Positions 37,501 through 48,402 of a stretch of 64,000 nucleotides of DNA are shown here, piece by piece (positions within the stretch are counted from its first letter, which is position 1; every line of letters starts with the position of its first letter). Made by a program: the position numbers and the translations under genes. The notes under the pieces were generated by a model. That model saw only the letters and a program-made list of their open reading frames with translations. It was not told where the DNA came from and ran no database searches. Source of the stretch: Rotaria sp. Silwood1 (lineage: Eukaryota > Rotifera > Eurotatoria > Philodinida > Philodinidae); the NCBI GenBank assembly GCA_905250075.1, contig CAJNOP010000101.1, forward strand, positions 210,570 through 274,569, written 5' to 3'.

Positions 37501-40286
37501 TTTGACCAAAATTTCATAAATTTGCATGAGAAAAACTATACTTTGTTCAAAACAATCTATATATATAATGTTCAGTGTCTGTCTGTGTGTCTGTGCCGGG
37601 TCAAAGGTTAAAGGTCACATAAGGCTATAAGCGGAAGATCTCCAGGGACTATTTGTGGGGTACTTATAGGTCCTCAAGGGCTATCCTATGGGGGACCCAT
37701 TGGTCCTCAAGCGCTATCCTATGGGCGACCCATAGGTCCTCAAGGGCTATCCTATGGGGGTACTCATAGGTCCTCAAGGGCCATCCTATGTGGGTACCCA
37801 TAGGTCCACAAGTGCTATCCTGTGGGAGTACCGATAGGTTCTCAAGAGCTATCCTATGGGGGTACCCTTAGGTCCTCAAGGGCTATGCTATGGGATACTT
37901 ATGGGTCCCCAAGGGCTATCCTATGGGGGTACCCGTAGTTCCTCAAGAGCTATCCTATGGCGGTACCCATAGGTCCTCAAGTGCTATCCTATGGGGGTAC
38001 CCATAGGTCCACAAGTGCTATCCTATGGGGGTACCGATAGGCCCTCAAGGGCTATGCTATGGGGGTACCCATAGGTCCTCAAGGGCTATCCTATGGGGGT
38101 ACCCTTAGGTCCTCAAGGGCTGTGCTATGGGGGTACTTATGGGTCCCCACGGGCTATCCTATGGGGGTAGCCATAGGTCCTCAAGGACTATTCTATGGGG
38201 GTATCCATAGGTCCTCTAGGGCTATTATGTGGGGGTACCCATAGGTCTTCAAGGGCTATCCTATGAGAGTACCCATAGGTGCTCAAGGGCTATCCTAGGG
38301 GGGTACCCATAGGTCCACAAGTGCTATCCTGTGGGGGTACCGATAGGTCCTCAAGGGCTATGCTATGGGGGTACCCATAGATCCTCAAGGGCTATCCTAT
38401 GGGGGTACCCTTAGGTCCTCAAGGGCTATGCTATGAGGGTACTTATGGGTCCCCACGGGCTATCCTATGGGAGTACCCATAGGTCCTCAAGGGCTATCCT
38501 ATGGGGGTATCCATAGGTCCCCAAGGGCTATAATATTGTGATACGCATAGGCCCTGAAGGGAGTAAGGCAATAGGGAGATAAGGCTACAAGGAATATAAG
38601 GCCGAAGGCTGCATGAACTGTAAAAATATGTGCGATATGAGAGTATGAGGTCGCAGGGCAACCTATCTATATACATAATATCGAGTGTCTGTATGTATTT
38701 TACCGGATGAAAAGTTAAATATCTGAGGTCATACATTAACGGAGAAAATGGCCGTGCAGTATGCAGGGGTTCTTGCTAGGAAATCATATTATCCTTGCTA
38801 AAGCGGTATTTACATGTTTTTCGTATAAACTATTATCTTTTCTACTGTAATTGTGCTGTACTACAAGTATATCTTGCTCATGAAACTATTAGGACATGTG
38901 ATCCATTTTGTCTATTTGAAAACGTTCTAATATTCACATAAACCTAGTCGATTTTTTAAATATTGATTCATAAACTAATTTTTATGTTTATTTAAACCGT
39001 ATTTTTTTGCTCATCGAAAACAACAAAATATTAGTGAAACACACCTAAAATATCATATCTCAGAAACAATATTCCTAGGACTTTTTTTAGTAGTCATTGT
39101 TATTCTTCGATGTTTTCAGAAAAATTGAAGTGCCAAAAAAACTACATAAAAAAATATTAACACTTGTGTGATGGGCTAATATAGCGATAACTAAATAGGC
39201 CTGATTATTATCAAAGGTCGAATATGATATGCGTGAGGATTATTGACTACTTTAACCGATCTGAATACAGTACACACAATAAGGCTGATTGTACGAACGA
39301 TTCTTTTTTATAGTTTTGTCTAGCGGTTTTGCATAGAAAAGAAAAGAAATTTCGCGAGAGGACCGGTTTAATCACTAATAACAACCGTTTCTTTCTACCA
39401 ATGACATATTCAGAGTGGCAGTGAATTTTGTTGCCCTTTTTTTTCAATATTTATCCTTAAACATAAATTGTCATCATTGAAAATTAACTAACCACAATTT
39501 TGTTGCTATGAATAATCCAATTTAAAAGATTAAAATTTTATATTGAAAAAAATTAGACAGACCAGGCAGGTAGACCATGTCGCCTGCTTGGAGCTCTGGT
39601 GGTCACTACTAACATGTATGTTGCAATCACTGACTCATCTAATAGTATAGGAAACTATGCTAATAAACAGTCGTAGAGAACAAGAATTAGATTAGCATGT
39701 TTGTATTTACCAAAAAAAATCGTGTAGCCAGGAGGCCAGTGGCGTTTCTTACAAATGCCATTGATACCATAATTATACCCCATATGATCATTATAATTGA
39801 TAGAAATTTCGATGGACCGATGTATCGCATGATTAAAGTCGATGGAATTTCGAGAACCATCTGAATGATACAAAAAAAAATAGGAAAAATTATATAGTGA
39901 ACGAATTTTTACTCACAAAACCGATAAAATAAATAGATACTGCCCAACTGTATTCCGTCGGAGTCAAATGAAGAGCATTTTCAATGCCGGCAATTTTTGC
40001 ATTACCTGAGAAGTAGGTAATTCTTACTTATTTTTTGCTATGTTCATAATGTCATAGAATATTCAATATGCTTACCAATATTGATTCGATTTAAAAACGA
40101 GAACAATTCGAGTATAGTTAAAAACGGTATCAAGCGTTTATCTAATTTCCATATTAATGCGCGTATTGCTTTCTGATACATTTTATCTGATATTCTAACA
40201 TTATTACCACTATACATCGACGGTATTCCATGATCGCCAGGTTGTCCACTATCGACAGTAGCACTTATCGTGATAATAGTATCCAT
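34566..40286 (-). CDS. MFS transporter, anion:cation symporter (ACS) type, 500 aa, eight exons
   Basis: Exons from 5' to 3' are 40076-40286, 39917-40005, 39711-39860, 36166-36300, 35969-36107, 35359-35918, 34649-34840 and 34566-34592. The joined frame is open, 501 codons including stop. The start gives a hydrophilic N-terminus, then LDKRLIPFLTILELFSFLNRINIGNAKIAG split over exons 1-2, the family's first-helix signature. LATRFFLGAAQAGFFPG spans exons 3-4. GSIL joins AYGISQL, and WQWIFILEGSP precedes the central loop. VVGQ joins IYRVEDAPYF, and the last exon supplies the conserved HxDFRY tail. About 12 membrane helices are evident. ACS relatives in fungi and bacteria carry organic anions, vitamins or sugar acids; the substrate here is unknown. 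Most introns are 50-70 bp, but those after exons 3 and 6 are 3410 and 518 bp. The long one holds a minisatellite. Resemblance to fungal/bacterial members suggests transfer (inference). Confidence 0.9.
37552..38760. mobile_element. Helentron-like non-autonomous element with central minisatellite
   Basis: The left end reads ATCTATATATATAATGTTC then AGTGTCTGTCTGTGTGTCTG. A related word occurs at 38667: ATCTATATACATAATATCG then AGTGTCTGTATGT. TCTATATATA plus GTCTGTCTGT starts with a tandem-repeat core match my recollection of Helentron-associated (HINE/DINE-like) elements; no Rep/helicase is present. It lies inside intron 3 of the MFS gene. Confidence 0.5.
37655..38530. repeat. 34-bp minisatellite, about 25 copies
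   Basis: The consensus unit is GGTCCTCAAGGGCTATCCTA followed by TGGGGGTACCCATA, 34 bases. Each copy contains the near-palindrome CCTATGGGGGTACCCATAGG centred on GGTACC. Variants such as GGTCCACAAGTGCTATCC recur at intervals, hinting at higher-order repeats of several units. A frame at 38059-38244 is its translation. Confidence 0.9.
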
Positions 40287-41419
40287 TCAATTATACTAGA
40301 ACATCTGTACAACTAGTTTTGCACTCAATATCTTATAAAAGTTTCTGTGCACGGTAGACCCGACACTGTTTTTTCGTTTTTCCGACTTTATGACTCATGA
40401 GAAAGAAACGAAAGAGAAATTTAAAAAAAGTCTACGCAATTATGTGTCATCAGAAAAAATCATGCATTTGCTATCTAAGAAATTGCGTCGCTCAAGAATA
40501 TGCAACATCTTTCCTTCCATAGTCTCATACGGATGTGCATTTATGACAGAATCATAGAACAATACAGCAGCAAACACTTCAGAAATGGTTCCAGCGTACT
40601 TTGTGATTAAAATTGATATTCTGGAAATGTTTGGCTGCTTTAGAGCTAGACCTTTAGATTTTGTTTATTGCAAGTCATTGTTAAACGACAACGATAATTT
40701 CATATGACTATCGTTCAGAATATAAGTTGAATTTTATCTTTTATTTTCTCACTAAACACTTCTGACAGGTATTCTTCAATAAGTTGACTCATTATGTCTG
40801 TTGAATAGAGGAAAAAACCAACGAGAGTGTATGTCGTTGTTTCTTTTTTTTTCTCTTCAATGATATGATGACGATACACCTCCTCACAAACTTACTCACT
40901 AATTGCGACTTTATTTTATCGTTCTGTTGCTAAAAAACAGCAGAAGACAAGAGTGACTTATTATTTATGCCTCGCAATATTTGATGAAGAGCCGTATATG
41001 CATAAAAATGTGACTCGAAGCATGTTACCTAAGTTTTCGAAAGTGTCGATCGCGATTATTTCATTGATGTGGACTATCTCTTTCCTTATTTTTCATAGCT
41101 ATAACATGAGTGTTCATGAGAGAATCTGTTTAGTCTTGCTTTTTTCAAAAATTTGTAACCTGAATTCACAAACAGAAACTATATTTGTGCATTATTCTCT
41201 GGTACGACTATTTGCTTATCCTGCTGTCTACCTTCCCTGCACTTAGTTGTTCTCTTCGAATCAAGCAAAAAAAGGGCGTTGTTTTTTCTCAAGCTCTGAT
41301 CGGGTGAAGAAGCAAGCAAGTGAAAGAATGACTTGCAAAATGACAAAAGTAACATGCAGTGAGTAATATGAGTTATCAATTTACATTTACGAATATTTAT
41401 TAGATCCAAAAATAAATTC

Positions 41420-41600
41420 TGAAAAATTTAAATTGGATTTCAGCCAATTTACATCGATTTGAGTTTAATTTAACTGGATTTGAATCCAGTTGATATCAAT
41501 ATAAATCGAATTCAAAGGATTTATATCCGATTTAAATTAGACTTAAATCCAATTTAAATTTATTTAAGTCTATTTTAATTCAATTCGATCTTTCTAGGAC
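41420..41600. repeat. ATTTAAATTGGATTT-type degenerate repeat
   Basis: Words such as AAATTTAAATTGGATTT, TGGATTTGAATCCAG, CCGATTTAAATTAGAC and CCAATTTAAATTTATT recur in both orientations over about 170 bases, giving self-complementary DNA. Confidence 0.6.
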
Positions 41601-41641
41601 TGACTTTTTTAATGAAAAAAATAAAGCTGTAATGTCAGAAT

Positions 41642-42001
41642 TAGACATGCACCAAACCCAAACGGTTTGGATTTGGTGAGTTTGGGTAGCGAGTTTGGGT
41701 TTGGGTATTGAGTTTGGGTTTGGGTATTGAGTTTGGGTTTGGGTATGAGTTTGGGTTCAAATTTGATTATGTCTCATGTATCTAAGCTTTTCATATACGA
41801 CTGTTGATCAAACTCAAACTCATACCCAAACCTAAACTCAAACCCAAACCCAAACTCTAACTCCATACTCAAAGCATCAAAACGAAAACGGTTTAGAGCT
41901 AATGCATGTCTAGTTGCAGCATCAGACCCAAACCCAAACCCAAACTCAATACCCAAACCCAAATCCCCAAACAGTTTGGGTTTGGGTTTGGTGCATGTCT
42001 A
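41642..42001. mobile_element. 360-bp hAT-like foldback MITE with TTTGGG-rich interior
   Basis: The terminal repeats are TAGACATGCACCAAACCC (left) and its exact inverse GGGTTTGGTGCATGTCTA (right). An 8-bp duplication GTCAGAAT flanks it at 41634-41641 and 42002-42009. TSD length and a TAGNCATGCACC-like end are typical of hAT elements. The interior consists of GAGTTTGGGTTTGGGTATT repeats and their inverse, so the whole element can fold. No transposase. Confidence 0.88.
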
Positions 42002-42566
42002 GTCAGAATTAGTGATAACTTAAAAAGTATTAACTATCATAATTATAATATTTGTTCTTACTGTAACGACACGAATAGAGAGCTTTGAGATACAATAATA
42101 GATGAAACACTCGGAGAATCCTTTCTAAGAAATACAAAAAGTTTCGTTTCTATTAGAGTTTTCAAAACCGTATGTATATGATCAAGGTCCTTAAACGGTT
42201 AAGTTTAAATTAAAAAAATCAAGTTAAAATAAGTTTAACTTTTGGAAATTTAAATTTAAAATAACTTAACATAAAAATTACATGCCTAGTGAGCAACTAC
42301 TATTTCGTCAATTTCTACTGATAATTGCCGTGAGCTAGAAAAAATGAGCGCACAAAATGCAATGTTTTTCTCTCATGCTAAAATCGCTTCTGAATAATAG
42401 TTTTGGGTACTGAGAAACTAGCTCTAACTATAAAGCAAATTACTGTACTTCTACACTTATACTGAGGATGTAAACCTCTCAAAAAAAAAACGTATCTCAC
42501 ACAAACTCGTTCTGAATATAAAAGTTCTTAATAGAAATCATTTTTATAGCCTGTTTAAATAGAAAT

Positions 42567-43637
42567 ATGAAAGGAGTGACATGGTTTTGGAAAGCTAATG
42601 CTGATCCTTGGTCGCCGAGTGACATTGAAGAATGGGTTCCATTCACCGATATCGTTAATCGCCAAATCGAACAAGCCTATCAAGGTCGACAATCAGAAGT
42701 GGTGATTAGTGCTAAATATAAAATTGATTTGAACAGACTAATACAAGTGGATATTCTTGATTTTGGTAAACAACGACCAGTTCGACGATGTTCGAAGACA
42801 GGAGATACTCTCGCTTTTTATCGTCGTGAACGATTCAATTTCGCCCAGCCTATTCGACGTTCTGTTACTGATGATACGCTTAACTATGGATGCAGTTTTA
42901 TCACCGATTGGTTTATATTGTTCACGAAAGGCACATTGAAAATGAAGATCACCTTATTGATTGAGGCTCTCGTCTCCGGTATTCTCATCGAAGGCGAAAA
43001 ACAGAACCATCATGCTGAAGCTCAATCCTTGAAGAAAGAAATTGAATCAATCAAAAAGAAGACAATCGGAAACTTACAACGATGTTGCGCTCGACTGTAT
43101 ACTAAACCATGTTTCTTGTTTAAACTAGTGAATAGAACATTACGTGATGATGATCGGTCGAAGTTGGTCACACTTGGTCCATTCTGCTATCTAGTGTTCA
43201 ATTATATCGGCATACGGCACAATGAATATTTATCCATTCGAAGTCAATTAAAAAGATTTGTCAAACAAACAAATAATACGTCGGAGATTACTGTTTATCG
43301 CGGTGAAACACTATCACTCGATGATATTGAAATATACAAAAAAGCAGTAGGTAAAGGTGACTTCTACAAATGGTTATCATTTGTATCCACATCGCGATCA
43401 CGCAATGTGGCTGAAGAGTTCGGATCAAATGTGCTGCATATTATCACGATTAAGCGATCGTCGTCCAACGATCAATACGTAGATCTTCAACCAATTACAT
43501 ATTGCAATGACGAAGAAGAAATCCTGCTACGGCCAGGTGTTCGATTCAAAATCGTTAATGCTGATGATGATCCAACTACTGGACGATGTATATTTCATAT
43601 CGAAATTGAGCCGTCATTCATTTCAAATTTAATGTAG
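42567..43637 (+). CDS. WWE-domain + R-S-E class ADP-ribosyltransferase, 356 aa
   Basis: Residues about 5-70 match a WWE domain, which usually binds (iso-)ADP-ribose units: WFWKANADPWSPSDIEEWVPF, then IEQAYQGRQSEVVI and YKIDLNRLIQVD. The C-terminal half is an arginine-specific (ARTC-like) mono-ADP-ribosyltransferase fold. R245 is in TVYRGE, the STS motif is in LSFVSTSRS (S274-S276), and the catalytic E-x-E is E316/E318 in NDEEEILLRPG. The full R-S-ExE triad is kept, so it is likely active, transferring ADP-ribose from NAD+ to arginine. There is no signal peptide, so it is probably intracellular. The frame is open without introns, though residues about 108-145 are less typical and might hide a missed splice. 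Such WWE-ART proteins are numerous in bdelloids (recollection). A telomere-like hairpin begins 170 bases past the stop. Confidence 0.9.
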   Translation: MKGVTWFWKANADPWSPSDIEEWVPFTDIVNRQIEQAYQGRQSEVVISAKYKIDLNRLIQVDILDFGKQRPVRRCSKTGDTLAFYRRERFNFAQPIRRSVTDDTLNYGCSFITDWFILFTKGTLKMKITLLIEALVSGILIEGEKQNHHAEAQSLKKEIESIKKKTIGNLQRCCARLYTKPCFLFKLVNRTLRDDDRSKLVTLGPFCYLVFNYIGIRHNEYLSIRSQLKRFVKQTNNTSEITVYRGETLSLDDIEIYKKAVGKGDFYKWLSFVSTSRSRNVAEEFGSNVLHIITIKRSSSNDQYVDLQPITYCNDEEEILLRPGVRFKIVNADDDPTTGRCIFHIEIEPSFISNLM

Positions 43638-43808
43638 AAAACGAGCTTCTTCTTCAATGAAAGAACACATTCACGCAGAATATACTTCACAAAGAATATA
43701 TGTTTACTTATCATTGTTGAAATTGTAAATGAAAATATGAAAATGAGTAAAAACAACACACAGCAAAGACAACAGATAGTATATGAAACAAGAGAAGAGA
43801 GTTCATAA

Positions 43809-43905
43809 AGGGTGTAGATGTGAATGGTTGTGGGCGTGCGGATGTCGTATGTGGTTGTGGACGTGAGTGTGCGTATAGATGATAAGAACACCCATACCCA
43901 CATCC
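43809..43905. repeat. Telomere-like hairpin 3' of the ART gene
   Basis: GGGTGTAGATGTGAATGG through GTGTGCGTATAG, then a short spacer and ACACCCATACCCACATCCC. Frames across it are composition artefacts. Confidence 0.65.
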
Positions 43906-44428
43906 CTACTAGAATAAATATCCTTTTGTTATGTAGGGTTTACTAAAAATCAATCAATATTAGAACATTATGTGTTAAAATAGACGCTTTACAAATTTTT
44001 CAAGTTTCACAGTTTAGATCTGCCAAAGTCTTTTACTTAAACTTTGTCTTACAGATACGTTTCAAGTATCATGTTAAATAATTTAAATAAACAGTTATAC
44101 AGTGATATTCCAAAGACAAAGTAAATCTTTATATGTTGTATTGTTGAAGAATAAAATTTGCTGAATAAAGATAACCAATCGTGAACATGCGTCTCTTTTT
44201 GTAAGTATGAGTTATGAGTACCATAAATTTATCGTATAATATTCTGCAAAAAATATGTCTTTCCTTTCATGTCTCATAATTAAAAATACTCTACTATATT
44301 AAAATTACAAAAGATATCAATGATTATTAATGTTATACTAACATATGTGCCCTTTATCACTGATATTGGTGTGGGCATATTAGCTCATGTTGCTCACAAT
44401 CTCAAACACACATCCATCCTTAAACACC

Positions 44429-44514
44429 GGCCAGAAACTACTTTGGTGTTCGTGTCACACGACCGAATTCTTAGTAGACTTATTGACACTTGTGTAGTTT
44501 CTGGTCGCGTGCGC
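44429..44514. repeat. Small inverted repeat near the NHL 3' end
   Basis: GGCCAGAAACTAC and GTAGTTTCTGGTC form 11-13 bp arms about 60 bases apart. Could be a small MITE or a stem in the transcript; I see no duplication at the ends. Confidence 0.4.
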
Positions 44515-44600
44515 GAATAGAATAAGAAAAAGCCGCTCTCATTTCATCCCATTTCTTTTCGAGACTAGAAAAGAAAGTAATAATTTCTTGTCTTTCGAGT

Positions 44601-45496
44601 CTATTCCAAAGAAAATCGTTGAACACGACCATTTCCCCAATCGGCGACATATAGATTACCATGACAATCGAAGGACAAACCTCGAGGGCCGTTGAACTGA
44701 TTTGCTCTTTCTCCTTCCCCATTTCCACCCACAATAACAGTGCCCTGTTTCGCACCTCGAGGCCAGCCCATCACTCGATCATTCCACGAATCAGCCACGT
44801 AGAGAGTACCCGAGGTATCGACAAATAGTCCTTCAGGATGGTGTAGTTGTGTCAGAGACTCCCCACTGCCTTGACCTCCAGCGATGACAATACCTTCTTT
44901 TGCACCTTTATTCCATTTCATCACACGATGGTTCGCCCAGTCTGACACATAGACAGTCTGTTCTTGATCGACAAAGACGAACGTCGGCCAGTCCAGTTGA
45001 TTGAGATTAACACCTCTGCCGTTACCACCAGCGACGAGAGTTCCTTCTTTGTCTTCTTCTATTTGATATCGTATGACTCCATGTTTTTCGTCGTCAGAGA
45101 TGTAGAGATTTCTCTGATCATCCATGGCCAATCCCCAACAACAAATGTTGTCAATGAGTATTTCACCTTCAGTTGTACCACTACAACGAGACCATCGTAC
45201 AACTCGCCGATTCCCTGGATCAGATATTATGAGACTCTTCGTCTCTTTGTCGATCAACACTTTTGTTGGCCAATTGAATTGATCCAATCGATTTCCTCGG
45301 TCATTGCCACCAGCAACGAGTTGTCCATTCTTGGTATCATTCATCTTCCAATGTACGATACGATGATTGTCGGAGTCAGCGATGACCATCATTTGTTCAT
45401 CATCATAAATTGAGAGACCATGAGGGTGGTAGAGCCCATGAGCAACAGTTACACCATTCTGTGACCATCGGATCTTGACTGAAATATCGGCGATAT
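44601..45496 (-). CDS. NHL-repeat beta-propeller protein, 3' exon
   Basis: The exon opens after a CAATTGTAG acceptor and reads ISVKIRWSQNGVTVAHG, then HPHGLSIYDDEQMMVIAD. Repeated blades follow, with NHRIVHWK, NRRVVRW, NLYISDDEKHGVIRY, TVYVSDWANHRVMKW, TLYVADSWNDRVMGW and NLYVADWGNGRVQRF. AGGNGRG/AGGQGSG turns and HPEGLFVD / GPRGLSFD strand starts separate the blades. This is a six-bladed NHL propeller, a binding scaffold for protein, RNA or ligand; it is not an enzyme by itself. It ends at 44603 right after the last blade, so the propeller is C-terminal. Bdelloid NHL proteins usually carry an upstream zinc-finger or coiled-coil part (recollection). I could not find such an exon between 45497 and 46400, so the gene may be 5'-truncated. 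Confidence 0.82.
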
Positions 45497-46409
45497 CTAC
45501 AATTGAACAAGAGAGAAGTCATCATTGCCGTTGTCTGTTACGAAGAGACAAGTATTAACAATGAAATCTTCTTCGGAATGAAAATCGCCGTGGAAAAGAA
45601 TCGTTCAAATTATAAATTAAGGACTTAAAAATCTTACTGGTATCGAAGGATAGAAGAAGTTTTAGGAAAACAAGTATAGAGAGGTCAGATCTGAAAGATT
45701 GATGAAGATCTATGTTTTGAGCAAAGATTGTCCTTGATTGATGCTATAAACTACAAGAGGAAGAGAAAATTAGCAGAAGAAAAGAAACTCTGAATCGTCA
45801 TTGTGATACCTCTCAGACATTGACTGACGAGTATGCATGTAAGTTTTCTCTTCACATCTATATAACTTCTGATTTTAGTACAAGTGATGATAATCGTGGA
45901 TCTAAACTTGAAAATGTATCTTCACAAACGGTCAGTAAAAATGATTTTACATATTCATGCATACTGCAATACGCCAATTCATGATAATCCTTTATTAGAA
46001 GGACTTATAAATAATACAATGAATAAGGATAAATATAAGGAAGCACATGAAACGGTGGAAGATGAAGATCGAGATGATCACATCAATACAGATGTGTTAG
46101 ATTTTACTGATTGAACTTTTTATTAAATAGAAATATTTCCGACAACATATCTGGACTTAATGAATAGAGCAATAAAAAGCCATAAAAACATGTTACTTTT
46201 CTTGGAAACCAGTTATTATCTATGTCAGAAAAATAAATTTAAAAAAGTGATAAAATTTATGTCACACTTTTTTGGACAAACATTTTTATTTATTCTTTCT
46301 ATGAATCCAATTCATTCATTACTTGACATTATAATACGATTTGATATTCCAGTGTTCTCTATAGCCAACACTAGAGTATGGTCATAAAATAACCAAAAAC
46401 TATTGTAAC
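45497..46409. other. No recognised gene; possible missing 5' exons of the NHL gene
   Basis: A short plus-strand frame (45884-46114) has an acidic tail but no domain or initiation context I trust. I found no exon that would extend the NHL protein. Confidence 0.4.
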
Positions 46410-48394
46410 CAGTGTGGGAGTTAAAACTAGCCGAGTTATAACTCGAGTTATAACTTTTGAGTTATAACCGATCAACTTTTTGGTCAAAAAGTTAATTCAG
46501 TTATAACTATCAACCATGGTTATAACTTTCAACCATAGTTATAACCTTCAACCCGAGTTATAACCTTCAACCCGGGTTATAACCTTCAACCCGAGTTATA
46601 ACCTTCAACCCGAGTTATAACTTTCAACCGTAGTTATAACTATCAACTGTAGTTATAACTACAGTTATAACTTTCAACCATAGTTATAACTATTAACTGT
46701 AGTTATAACTTTCCACTTCATTAACTTTCTTAATCTTTTGAGCAGAATTAATTAAATTGAAATGGTAATTACCTTGATTTATTGACATCTTTGATAGAAT
46801 AGATAGAAATATATATATTTGCAATGTTCTTTAATTCAGAAAAGCAATGTTTTATAAATTCTTATTCAGTACTTTTAATGTATTCATCTACAAGCTACAT
46901 TTTCTTCTATCTATACATCGACCCGGAACATACTCGTAAATAAATTTATTTTTCGTTATATGATTAATTATAATCTTAAGTTGTGAACAGCTGAGAATAC
47001 TATTTAAAAAAAGAAACAACTCTATTTTTAATTTTAATTCTTTAACATAGTGGTAATAATCTACAATACATGTTGTGACGAAACTAAGATAATAGTCTCT
47101 GTCAAGATAATTACATACGTTTTATTTCAATTCGAAGTCATTGTATCAGCTTATTTTCTGTTCACTTTTACACAATCATTACTGCTTATATGAGTATGTA
47201 TCGTATTCTACTTTTTCCTTCTTTTTCCACGTCTATATATAATTGAACGAAGAAGAGAAATGGAAGAATAAGAAAATCAATATGACAAGAGCACAAGAAG
47301 ATAGGTGATTGAAAGAAAAGAAAATACAATCATTATATTCTTTATCTCAAACATAAGGTGAAACGGTTGTAAAATTATTCAGGAAAAAGAAATGAATGAT
47401 GTCATGTTGACGTTTGCGGAAGCATATCTTATTTATGGACCTCCGTTTGACCAGTAGTTTTAATTAGTTCAAAGTTACGAGCAGTGCTAAGAGTTATGTT
47501 GATTAGTGACTATATTGAGACTGACTATATTTAATAGAATTTTTAACTATAACTGTGGTTGATAGTCATAACTACGGTTGGAAGTCGTAGCAATCGCAAC
47601 TTCTTACTAGTTTTACTTTATTGTTCAAGTTTCAAAGACACATTTATATTTCGAAACTACATATGCTTGACTACTATATTTTCAGTGAAAACGGTTGTAA
47701 TTCCAAGCTTTGTTAGCAGCTGTCAGCATAGAAAAGAATCCTTAATGTTACTTCACAAAGAATAATTGTCTCATTCAGGCTCGATGTATAGATAGAAGAA
47801 AATGTAGCTTGTAGATGAATACATTAAAATTACTGAATAAGAATTTATAAAGCATTGCTTTTCTGAATTAAAGAACATTGCAAATATATGTATTTCGTGT
47901 CTTCTTGATTGCGGACGAAAATCAGACCAATTAGCATGCCGACAGTGTGGGTGAGGGCTGAAATTTTGTCCGCAATTAAGAAGTAGCCATGTATTTCTAT
48001 CTATTCTATCAAAGATGTCAATAAATCAAGGTAATTACCATTTCAATTTAATTAATTCTGCTCAAAAGATTAAGAAAGTTAATGAAGTTGAAAGTTATAA
48101 CTACAGTTAATAGTTATAACTATGGTTGAAAGTTATAACTGTAGTTATAACTGCGGTTATAACTACAGTTGATAGTTATAACTACGGTTGAAGGTTATAA
48201 CTCGGGTTGAAGGTTATAACCCGGGTTGAAGGTTATAACTCGGGTTGAAGGTTATAACTCGGGTTGAAGGTTATAACTATGGTTGAAAGTTATAACCATG
48301 GTTGAAAGTTATAACTCGAGTTATAACCATTTTAACTTTTTCCGACTTTCTCAACTTTTAACTTTTTCAAAAAACAGTTTTAACTCCCACACTG
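46410..48394. mobile_element. 1985-bp foldback DNA transposon, hAT-like, TSD ATTGTAAC
   Basis: Ends are CAGTGTGGGAGTTAAAAC (46410) and GTTTTAACTCCCACACTG (to 48394), exact inverses, flanked by the 8-bp duplication ATTGTAAC at 46402-46409 and 48395-48402. The 8-bp TSD and CAGTG start fit the hAT superfamily. Arms of about 510 bases (left to about 46920, right from about 47780) each contain tandem units of about 19 bp, GTTATAACCTTCAACCCGA, then unique AT-rich sequence that also matches inversely. The centre (46920-47780) has no transposase frame, so it is non-autonomous. The right arm carries a nested 92-bp insertion. Confidence 0.92.
47897..47988. mobile_element. Nested 92-bp MITE, MULE-like, TSD ATGTATTTC
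   Basis: This sequence interrupts the right arm of the foldback; the left arm lacks it. Its ends are inverse-related: CTTCTTGATTGCGGAC against GTCCGCAATTAAGAAG. A 9-bp ATGTATTTC is duplicated at 47888-47896 and 47989-47997. A 9-bp duplication is typical of Mutator-like elements. Confidence 0.85.
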
Positions 48395-48402
48395 ATTGTA
48401 AC

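Larger units (their letters stand above)
40287..42566. other. 2.3 kb between MFS and ART genes
   Basis: No supported gene. It likely contains the promoters of both flanking, divergently transcribed genes, but I recognise no motif. Repeats at 41420-41600 and 41642-42001 are listed separately. Confidence 0.55.

Noticed and set aside
38059..38244. Gly/Pro/Tyr-rich repetitive frame
   Set aside because: Translation of the 34-bp minisatellite inside an intron; it extends less than a quarter of the array.
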